A stretch of DNA of 64,000 nt, from contig CAJSYZ010000003.1 in the NCBI GenBank assembly GCA_910574455.1, forward strand, positions 372,001 to 436,000, given 5' to 3'. Source of the stretch: Trichaptum fuscoviolaceum (lineage: Eukaryota; Basidiomycota; Agaricomycetes; Hymenochaetales; Trichaptaceae). Made by a program: the position numbers and the translations under genes. The notes under the pieces are model-generated. The model did not search any database, was not told the DNA's origin, and saw only the letters and a list, made by a program, of their open reading frames with translations. Positions 55,678 to 64,000 of the stretch are shown in pieces. Numbering within the stretch: the stretch's first letter is position 1; every line of letters starts with the position of its first letter.

Positions 55678-58600
55678 TCACTCTCCCAGCTCTTCCTCGT
55701 TCTCGTTCTCCGAAGTAGACTTGACTTCCTCGATCTCATTGAGCGTAGCAACTCCCGTTCCCATTACAGAAGTGCTTGGCAGCAAGTTCGGATCTGCAGG
55801 CGTAGAGCCAGGAGGTACTGGGCTTGGTGATGCAGTCGACGGAGGGTGCTCATCAAGAGGAGGAGGAGGATGGTTTAGCTGGCCTGAGCTATCCGGTTTG
55901 ACCTCCATCTCTGTCGAAGGCAAATGTTCCGCGGCTTCATGAAGGGATGCGGGCTGGCTTGATTGGGGCGGAGTGGCCTGAGTGGGTGTTGTGTTATCGT
56001 GATCTCCGTCAGCGACCTCTGATCCTAGAGGTAGAGGGTCAATGTTGGCATGTTCTGCCGCCGCTTCGTGATGCTCCTCCTCCTCAATCACCCTACTTCC
56101 TTTCTCGCGTTCATTAATCCATGCGGAGAGTACTACATCATGGAATTTCTTCCTGAGGTCTGGGTAACCCCATAGAAATATCCCGATAAAGTACTTTGCA
56201 ATTTCTTCACTCTCCATACTAATACATGTTAGCATGCTCTTCATGTTAAAGTGGTCAGGTGCTTACATCTGGGGTTTCCAATATTTAAAGTTGGAAATGA
56301 CCCAATCGGCCGTTACGTCGTTGAAGGTCGTCAGCAGAGCTTCACGAAACTCGGCTTCGGCGTTCTTGGCAAGGTTTTCCGCTTGGGTCTCCTCCGGCCC
56401 CTCAGCTTTCTCGTGTCTCTCTCTTCCTCCAGATTCAACATCGCCTTCTCTCCTTCCCGCAGGGAAACACGCGCATATATGCACCCGAACAAAATGACCG
56501 AGGTCAGAAAGAGCCTTCTTTGTCACCAGACAGCCCTTCTTGATCGGATATACGATGAAGCGGATGATTTTCGAAAGAAGGTATGGTTCTGGCCGGGCAC
56601 GGCTCCGGGAAATGCGGTAGTTTAGACGCGCTACACGGTTGTCAATCCCGAATGCCCTATTACGAGATGTCAGTACAAACTTGAGCGATGATGGAGAGAT
56701 TCGAATACCAGAAGATGTTTCGCTGCAGGTGTAAATTCTGCTTATACTTGTTGTAGGGCTGCTTTGCCATGTTCCAAATCCATTTAATGCCTGTTTTGAT
56801 CCACTCAGCGAGTTTTGTAATCGGTTTCATGATTTTTCTTATCCATCCAGCCCAGACAGAATCACGCTTGAGCTGGTATATAAACCAAAGCGTAACTGCC
56901 AATAAGCACATGCCATGCAGTCCGGTGAGGATACTTGTTGCAAAAGAGACAAATCGTGGCTGGAAAAATGTCAGTTCTGTGGAAATCTTATAATGCATGA
57001 TGCCGCACCTGGAGAGACAGATAAGCGAACAGGTTCAATCCAAGGACAAAAGCAACAGCCGCAATGATCAGGAACAGCATGGGTGCTTTGTCGAACCACA
57101 TGCGAATGAGCCGAGGAGGTACACGCGAATCATAGCTGTCAGATACATCAGTTAACCATCGGCAGGATAACTACATATAGAATAAATGACGCACATCGAA
57201 GACTTCCTCCACGTCAAGCCCAGCAGGCTACTCACACCTGACGATACGCTAAAGACTAACGACATGAACCAAAAAAGGTTGACTACTCCTCTCAAGGAAT
57301 TCGACGGCACCGCATCGGTCTCAGCGTACGTGAATTGGAGCGTGGTCGCTGTCACGCTGGAGAAGAAGGTGGCGATCGTAGTTAAGTTGACATATCGCGT
57401 CGTATCCCTCTCCATCTGATCCACAAGGAATTTGGGTAGGGCTGACTTGAGTCAAAGAGAGAACACGACCAGTGCGTCAACTGCACGTACATTCCTTTCC
57501 GAACATCTTCAATTCTTCCGCCACGTTACCAGAACTGACTCCGGCCGGACTTTCCTCAGGTGGCCTTGCTTCTTTAGGTACAGCGTTCATGCCAAACATC
57601 GTTACCTCCAATTTGGTGAGAGTGTCATCACAAACAAACTTCAGGAATCCACCTAGATCACGGTTATGCCTGTAACCTGGGTTCAAAAATGTCAGAGAAG
57701 TTCCTGTAAGTGGTTAATGCATTGTTATTACCTCGAACCGCGTGTAATGCATTCTTCGTAGTGACGTCAGCTACCGGATGGATATGGGGGTCTGAAACTC
57801 ACAGATAAACAATCTACCCATTTTTTGACTTCGCGGAAGTAGAAGGCATGCTTTTGGTGGTACAGGCTCCCGTTAAATCTACTGGCGGAAAAGTATAGTC
57901 CACCGAGAGATGCAATCAACGAGTTTAGGGTTCTATACCGATCTATAATGGCACTATTAGAGGAGTGAAATATAGGGTACAGCATACCACGTACTGTCCG
58001 GAGTGGAGCTCACAATACCCTTCAGACACTTAACAAGGCCGACTAGATAAACCTTGACTACTTTTGCGGCTTCAACTACCTCCTTGTCCCCTCCAACAAC
58101 ACCATAATGTGCGATAAGGTGGTCCAGCTTCCTTGTCAGTAAAGAATGTATTACATCGTAGATTGTCTCCACTTACCTCGGTCCTCATTCTATCGCATAT
58201 ACTGAGATGAATCAATCAATTACTTCAGGACAATCTGAGACTTGGGAGGGTAAAAGCACCTTTGATGATGTATAGTTCTTCCACTCAGCGCCACAATCAA
58301 GTCCGGATCTGTTGGGGAACTAGTGGCTCCAGTTGTTTCTATGGGAGGGAAGACGCGTCTTATGTATTCATTACACCGCTCTTCAAAGTCCTCTATCTTC
58401 TGCGTCGCCAGCCAATCATTTGCAGCTTCGAACCAAGAGAGACTGTCAACAAAGTCCTAGCCAGAATGGCGAAAGTGCATACATTTCTCTTCGTACGTCA
58501 TCAGCTCTTCGACAACACCATCCATCGCCGTTTCCAAGCCGGAGAAGAGTTCGTCGTGGATAAATTTCAAACATTTGTCAAAATTTCCTTCCCATATGAG

Positions 58601-59840
58601 GTCTGTGCCACGCATCATTAGAGATCAAGCTACGCTTGAAAGCCCTTGATCCTTACCCCTTATTTTGTCATCTCCGTCCTTGTAAGGGAGTTAATCCTTT
58701 GCTTTTTCCATAGACACTCTGAACTCACCCAAGCGATTCTAGCCCATTGCTTGAGCTTATCAGGATAAAGTGCATCTTTTTCATGCGGACTCCAAGTGAC
58801 GTCATAAATTGAAGACCAAAGCCCAGAGAGAGAGTCTCTGACTTCGTGCATTGCGTCCGGTCTCCCTAAGGCTTCATTATTCATACAAAAGCTCCGCCTA
58901 AACATTGAGACTACATACCACTGGGAGTCACGTCGAAGGCCTTCTCCAGACATTGTACAGGATAAAGCAGACCTTTCCGCAGTGCTTCTGCCCTGTTAAT
59001 TACATCTTCGGCGCCTCCGACAGTGCCCAAGTGCGCAATGAAGCATCCCAACTATTATTCGTCAGTCAGAGTATATTTGCTCAACAAGGGTCCCGTACGT
59101 ACCTCCACCTGCATCTTTTCACACTCTCTTGAACGGAAGACAGTATCAGAACCGATTCGAAGAGATGTATAGTAAAATACATACCTTTTGTGTTTTGCAC
59201 ATCTGACTTTGTATCTCGCGATCGTTTCGTCGTTTGGCCAATCGTCTGTGAGTGCATTTGAGCCATCACAGTAGACATCATCAAAGCCACATTCTTACTC
59301 ACCCTTTATATCTCTCTCTTCGTCTCTCGTATCGGTGTTGAGACGTTCCTGTGTAATAGGGTCTGCCTCCGGCGATGAATTTTCGTCTACGTATTTATTT
59401 GAGTCATCGCGGTCGCCACTATAAAAGACGCATTGTTACTCACTCTGATTTGCAGCATCTGGGCTTGCCGAATCGGTGTTAAGAGGTTCCTGAGTAGCAG
59501 CGTCTGATAGTTGCGGTAAGTCATCGCTTTGATGTGGGGCTTCAATAAGTGTCGGAGCTATTTCCCCGTCAGAAAGGATTCACACATAAGTTGATGGTAA
59601 GTGAAATTATCACTCACTCTTTTCTTGATCTGCCTTTTGACGCATAAGGTCTCGCATCTCCTTCACAACATTGAGGATATCCTTCAGCGTGTCATTCGAT
59701 ACTTGCGTCGAATTGACGCCTTGGCACTATCAATATCACAACAACATAATTTGCAGATAATCGCGAACCTATTCCTGGATCTGTGAAACCGCGTCAGCTG
59801 AAAGTCTGTAACACGAGGTAAGAAGAGACGAACCAGACAT
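55678..59840 (-). CDS. Array membrane protein, copy E (reference copy, about 22 exons)
   Basis: Minus-strand exons join in frame from ATG 59840 to the stop at 55678. Checked exons include 59719-59618, 59051-58919 (133 nt), 58678-58657 (22 nt), 58127-57995 (133 nt), 57753-57732 (22 nt), 57441-57195, 57135-57009, 56959-56709, 56656-56277 and 56218-55678. The product starts with an amphipathic helix (LKDILNVVKEMRDLM), then acidic linkers. Module 1 contains GCFIAHLGTVGGAEDVINRA, VQCLEKAF and LKFIHDELFSGLETAM. Module 2 contains DHLIAHYGVVGGDKEVV, VKCLKGIV and LKFVCDDTLTKLEVTM. Four membrane segments follow (FFSSVTATTLQFTYAE; NLFWFMSLVFSVSSGVSSLL; PMLFLIIAAVAFVLGLNLFA; ILTGLHGMCLLAVTLWFIYQ). Then come a basic stretch, a Glu-rich linker, IFLWGYPDLRKKFHDVV and an acidic Pro/Ser tail. 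The membrane part matches a module I know from Agaricomycete membrane proteins. Role unknown; receptor- or sensor-like is a guess. Confidence 0.72.
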
Positions 59841-59913
59841 ATCTTTCACAGCGAGCAGAAGGATATGGCGGTGGGAGGAAAGAGAATCGTCGGCGCTGAA
59901 GAGGCTGGACCCC

Positions 59914-59919
59914 TTTATA
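59914..59919 (-). promoter_or_regulatory. TATA box of copy E
   Basis: Minus-strand CTATAAAGGGG, about 75 bp upstream of ATG 59840, with a pyrimidine-rich stretch between them. Conservation of box, spacing and ATG in five copies, while the sequence further upstream decays, is the reason for choosing this start. Confidence 0.55.
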
Positions 59920-60551
59920 GCACATGCGAACACCATGAGGCAGCCAGCGCTAATCAAGATAATGTTAGGCACTGGCACCAGCAATAGAAGGTCGAATGCA
60001 GATAAGCGCTGGTATGAAGAAATAGCCAAGTGCACGAACATCTCCTTGCATCACCTGTGAAGTCCGAGGGCGAAGTCTTGGAGGTGTCTGGTACCTAGCG
60101 GCAGGACTCGGAACACCGTGACAGTACCGCCATAGTGCTTCGTGGTTTCACACTCACAAGATGATAACCTGACGATCCAAGACGTAGATCGTGTTGTCAG
60201 TCGTAAAGACAGATAAGACATTATCCCGAGAATGCAATCCCCAAGAGATTTGGGTCCGGAGGCGGTGTAGGGTATTAGAGATAGCAAGACTGGACAATGC
60301 AATAGAAACGGAATGTGGAGAGCGGCACGAACTTAAGACTCAGAGGAAAGTGTCGACCACGTTCAAGGAGAACTGAGCAGCGTCGATATGAGATTTGTCG
60401 TGCAGGGAAGCAGGAAGAAGACATGGGGGGTATGACAGATGAGACCGGGCGCTGTGTGATATGTAAAACGTGGCAATTGCGAGATAGACGGAGTTTGATA
60501 CCAACAGAGGTGGACGTGAAAGCATTGCGAATGATATATCATTGTTATTAC

Positions 60552-60694
60552 CTCTGATAAGTTCCCTTGATCTTCCATGGCAACCGAATGTGCTGTAGCC
60601 GCTCGAAATCTGATGTGAAGATGTACTCGGTGTCATAAGCGTCCGGTGACCATACGAGAGAGTAGAACAGATTGACTGTTGAAAGGATAGCCAT
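60552..60694 (-). CDS. Open upstream exon, MAILSTVNLFYSL type
   Basis: From ATG 60694 the frame reads MAILSTVNLFYSLVWSPDAY, then ERLQHIRLPWKIKGTYQ, and ends at a donor GTAATAACA at 60551. The continuation (intron of about 100 bp, then SARSHLSYPPCLLPA) meets a donor that is GT in the other units but CT here. The exon is damaged in A, B, C and D. It could be the old first exon of the membrane gene or of another minus-strand gene. Probably non-functional. Confidence 0.35.
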
Positions 60695-60899
60695 ACTTCA
60701 GTCGTTGATAAGGAATGTATGGAGAGGAGGGCGTCAACTGCATTTCTCTCGTTTCTTGGGCGGTAATGGGCGACGGAGGAAGAAAAGCGTGGTGGGGGCT
60801 TCCGGGCAATAAACATATGTATCCGGCAATTTGAATCGGCGACTCGGAGAATAGCCGGACCGGGTGCACTTTTCGTTGGTCTCGTCTATTTTGTTTTTG

Positions 60900-63800
60900 G
60901 TGGTTCCTTACCGCAATCCCGACATATTTGCTGCAACAATGACAAGTTATGTGACAATGGCCGGATCGCCTTGCTACGGATGCTGTGAAGGCGTGCTTAG
61001 ACAGTGGGCTGTTTTGAGGTTCGGTCGGTGCAGAGCTCATTTCATGGAGCAAATTCACCCAACTTTCTGGCGACTCCATCATTCATACTCAAGGCCTCCT
61101 TCCTATCCTTTCTCATGTGATCTTCGCTGCATGCTTTATCCCAATGTGCGACGCAGGCAAGACCACTGGTGCAATTTCGCGTGAACTACCATCCGAAGGA
61201 GGGCAGAGGGGCGAAAAAGCTAGATGAGAAGTTAATGTTGAGCGACATAGCGAGAGAGATTTAGGTACGCACATATGATTCTGGCGTGCCACTCTTTCCA
61301 CCTCCACCCTTTCTTCCTTTCTACGTGTACCCTCCTTCGATGTGCGCGAGGGTGTATCCTGTTCCTTTCTTTCACAGATTGCATTCTTCGTCCAGAGGTT
61401 CCGCAGAATCACGACCGACACTTACTCCCGCCGAACTCTCGCGTCGCGTAAGAATGCAATTCGTTCGAGCTCGTGTGACCCATTAAAGCGCTCGTCTCAT
61501 TCTGCGTATGTGGTGTCGCCGTCTGCGTAATCCTTCGCACATCCAGCCTCTTACTCGTGCATTACCCTCTGTTTGCGCGCCTCAGTTTATCCATCTATAA
61601 TCTCCAGTCGGACCCATCGCAAAGTGCTTTATTTGCAGTGTCTCCCTTTACTTTCATTTTCCATACCTTGCTGCGTACTCTGAGATTCATGTCCGCTGCA
61701 CAATGATAAGCTCGAGTAGGCGCTCTGGGAGTCGATGAGGCTGGTGTGCCGTCACAAGAAAGGCGGTTTGAAGAAGGAAGGAAATATAATTCTAAAGTAT
61801 GGAGAAGAAAGGAGGAGATGGTGAGCCTGGACGAAGAGACTGTCGCTTGTTTCATCATCAGGCAACCCGCCAAACCAGCTTTGTCCGTATCCTTGCACCA
61901 GCATCTCGTACTCGGCTCAGACATCAACACCGGTAACGGAAGGCATTTGTTGTTGGCTGAGACCTTGCGCGTCGTGTCCTTGAGGCCTCCGCATTGTATG
62001 TGTTTGTATCTTCCGTGGAGATAAAAAGGTGCTTCGCCCGAGCCTGTGTATGTGTTTCCTCGCGAAAGCGAGCCCTCAGTATCCGTTCAGCTTCCGGTCG
62101 TCGTGGACGCAGTCCAAAGCTCGCTGTACCTATAAGAGATGTTCGTATGGACAATGAGGGTGCATAGAGGTGAGAGTCGAGGACGAACTTCGGGGGGAGA
62201 AATGCGTGCTCCTGATCCGACTCGGAGTTCGGCACACGGCAAGTCAAGCGATAGCCGATTATGGCAACCTCCGGAATATGACGAGATTCTTGTCGCTGGC
62301 GACTCAGAGAATATCCGGCCCGTCGCGCTGCTTCCCTGTTCAGCAACTCCTCTTCAGCAATCAACGATCCGCACCTTCAGTCACGTTTACAAATGCTTTG
62401 ACTCTCTTTCACCCTGCGATGCAAACAAAGACACTCTTGCATCTTCGCGTTAGCTACACACCGAAGGGGAGAAAAGCGCCGAAAGAGCGCGATGTGGAAG
62501 TTAATGTTATGCGGCATGACGGATGAGATGAGGGTGCGCATCGTCATTGAGGAAAGTTGCTTTTAGCTGAGGTGTGTATACCGCCTTTTATGTCCTATCA
62601 ATATCGACTAACACTTTCTTAACGTCGAGCTGGGAGGCCTGGATAAGCCATTGTGCTAGATCCCAATTTACTCTGTCTTGCCTATTCTGCTTGGCAGAAG
62701 ACCGGGTAATTACTTGCCAATGCTTATTTACCCTTTTACTTCCGCCAGCCCTTCCATGACGCATGCCAAAACCTCATTCCCTACGAGCACGCTTCAAAGT
62801 AATCACCTCATTCTGTGTATGTCCTCCGTACTATTACTAGCAACTTCGATCTCTTGCCCGTGTACCATCTGCTATACGCGCACAACCCAAAGCGCTTCAG
62901 TCTCTGTCTCCTTTCACTTGCATTCTGCCTACCTTACATGTGGCGCGAATCCTTCGACGCATTGGTGGCTGAACGTCATGAAGCTAGATTGCTCCCGTTA
63001 GCGAGGGACACGAAGGCGACTGGTGCAAGTGACGTCATGGTCGACGACCTCGAGCTGATCCTACACTTTCACCTTCTGCCTCAATTATGTCATCCGTGGA
63101 CGCAATCGGCTGGAATCCCTCTCGCTCATTCATGCCAACAGAATTTCGCGCAATCAAGACCGACCAGTATTACTTGCCTTTTTACTCGCGCACCTTCACG
63201 ATGCTTGCGCTGAATACCCCGCTTACGCTCCCCGATCTTAACCAACTCTTGAAAGCTATCATCTGTCATCGCTTGCGCTTCGGCATCCTAAGTCGACTCA
63301 ACCCCTTGCTCGTCAAACTACCACCATACCTAGCTCCATTGAATCCAGATCTGCAGGGCATAGCGTCTTGATCGCAGTTCAACCATTCCCAAGGCAATGG
63401 ACCCTGCCGTGCGAAGTTCGTAGTGAAAACCATAGAAGACAAAGGCAATACCGGTGAGTTCGACGTGCTTTCAGTTGGAAAGGGTCGCTTTTCAAATGAG
63501 ATTAAGATGAGGGGAAAGCATCGGAATATGCGGCTTTCTCTTCAATAATCCCATAAAAGTCGACCTCAAATGAGTTAAGGTACAGTTGACACCATCACTT
63601 CTCACTCCCCCTCTATCTGCCTTGTTGACCTTATGTTCTCAAGCTGTCTTCCTGTGGAGTCCCGCATCATCTAATAGTGTCGGAATTGGTCAATGGTTAC
63701 AGGCTGGCGAATCTTGACCAGCATACTCAAGTAAGTAACTTTGTCCTCATCCCCGTACCAATCTTCTGACCTTGATCTTGTCTTTCCATATACGTAGCCC

Positions 63801-63904
63801 TACAAAGGCCACTGGTATCCCCTGTCCCAGATCCGTGCCAAGCTCTCGTTCACTGGCACTTCTCGATTATCTGGCTATTCCGGTCATGTATCTAACTCAT
63901 TAAT
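60900..63904 (+). pseudogene. U5: decayed plus-strand gene at the right edge
   Basis: Same segments as U2-U4. The DEETVACFI segment (61818-62024) is open. HLRVSYTPKGRKAPKERDVE lies at about 62440-62510. It shares with U2 the 20-bp deletion in the last exon (at about 63866) and long runs of identical sequence from 63300 to 63900. The LVLEKEV/LNDL piece is missing between about 62990 and 63005. The CATTAATG stop palindrome is at 63898-63905. Confidence 0.5.
61818..62024 (+). CDS. Conserved DEETVACFI segment, unit U5
   Basis: A 68-residue frame almost identical to 52620-52826: MVSLDEETVACFIIRQPAKP, then HLVLGSDINTGNGRHLLLAE. It probably represents one exon of the plus-strand gene. Because both strands are open over this stretch in several units, its coding status rests only on conservation of the frame between U4 and U5. 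Confidence 0.35.
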   Translation: MVSLDEETVACFIIRQPAKPALSVSLHQHLVLGSDINTGNGRHLLLAETLRVVSLRPPHCMCLYLPWR

Positions 63905-64000
63905 GCATTGGCATAACACCCTCTTTGAATTCAAGCTGTGCAAATAGGCGTTGAAATAAGTGAGAACCAGGATCACAATTAGCAAATCACACCTTGCAGA
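63905..64000 (-). pseudogene. Minus-strand tail relic at right edge
   Basis: Start of the sequence that follows each U block (GAATTCAAGCTGTGCAAATAG on the plus strand), homologous to 25405-25500. It implies a further membrane-gene copy just beyond the window. Confidence 0.5.

Larger units (their letters stand above)
15790..64000. repeat. Tandem array of membrane-protein/partner gene units (at least 5 units)
   Basis: The same order of sequences recurs five times: a plus-strand decayed gene (U), then a minus-strand multi-exon membrane-protein gene. Corresponding stop codons of the minus-strand gene lie at 17213, 26002, 38985, 48159 and 55678, and a sixth U block runs to the right edge. Spacings are 8,789, 12,983, 9,174 and 7,519 bp. 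They differ because of the foldback element (1,010 bp) in the first, the 3,715-bp element in the second and the deletion in copy D in the last. U1 also lacks about 1.5 kb of the longer U blocks. Confidence 0.9.

Noticed and set aside
59769..59780. Possible 12-nt micro-exon ATCCAGGAATAG near the start of copy E
   Set aside because: The frame is the same with or without it, and its donor (GTTCGC) is weak; a single 114-bp intron is simpler. Left undecided.
61924..62364. Minus-strand 146-residue frame in U5, recurring in U3 and U4
   Set aside because: It lies opposite plus-strand segments that carry the splice-like and conserved frames; the pattern of changes does not favour the minus frame.

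Overview
The window looks like nuclear DNA of a filamentous basidiomycete, most likely an Agaricomycete. Genes are cut by many short introns (about 44-115 bp) with GT..AG ends and CTGAC/CTAAC-like branch sites. The protein families also fit: a Kre9/Knh-type secreted protein, a Ssk2-like kinase relic, and a C-terminal four-helix membrane module that I know from Agaricomycete membrane proteins. Genus cannot be told from the sequence.

Left part, 1-15.8 kb: ordinary single-copy genes mixed with debris. The left edge is the LTR end of a minus-strand retrotransposon (LTR 1403-2220, gag 105-1313, pol running off the edge in the -1 frame). It abuts a gene for a protein with three C-terminal SUMO-interacting motifs (2298-3902). 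Then come a seven-exon gene with an arginine-glycine-rich tail (5212-7476), a three-exon orphan (9239-9782), a four-exon helical-bundle protein resembling the MLKL N-terminal domain (11285-12010, minus), a decayed MAPKKK-type kinase (13621-14110) and a secreted Kre9-like protein (14696-15244).

Right part, 15.8-64 kb: one tandem array. Each unit has a long minus-strand multi-exon gene for a membrane protein (copies A-E, stop codons at 17213, 26002, 38985, 48159 and 55678) and, between copies, a plus-strand gene that is decayed in every unit (U0-U5). Units are about 7.5-9.3 kb once insertions are removed. In copy E I could follow about 22 in-frame exons. The protein has two homologous helical modules with matching exon lengths, including a 22-nt micro-exon in each, then four membrane segments and an acidic, proline/serine-rich tail. 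Copies A, B, C and E keep open membrane exons; copy D is broken by a deletion that fuses two exons out of frame. Identity between copies is patchy, as expected from gene conversion.

Two insertions in the array can be defined exactly because sister units keep the empty site. One is a 1,010-bp near-perfect foldback element (22607-23616, 3-bp target duplication). The other is a 3,715-bp element (31132-34846, 9-bp target duplication) with long inverted ends made of about 24-bp tandem repeats, and with two related solo LTRs inside it. The array may be a rapidly evolving membrane-receptor-like family; its function is not known from the sequence.
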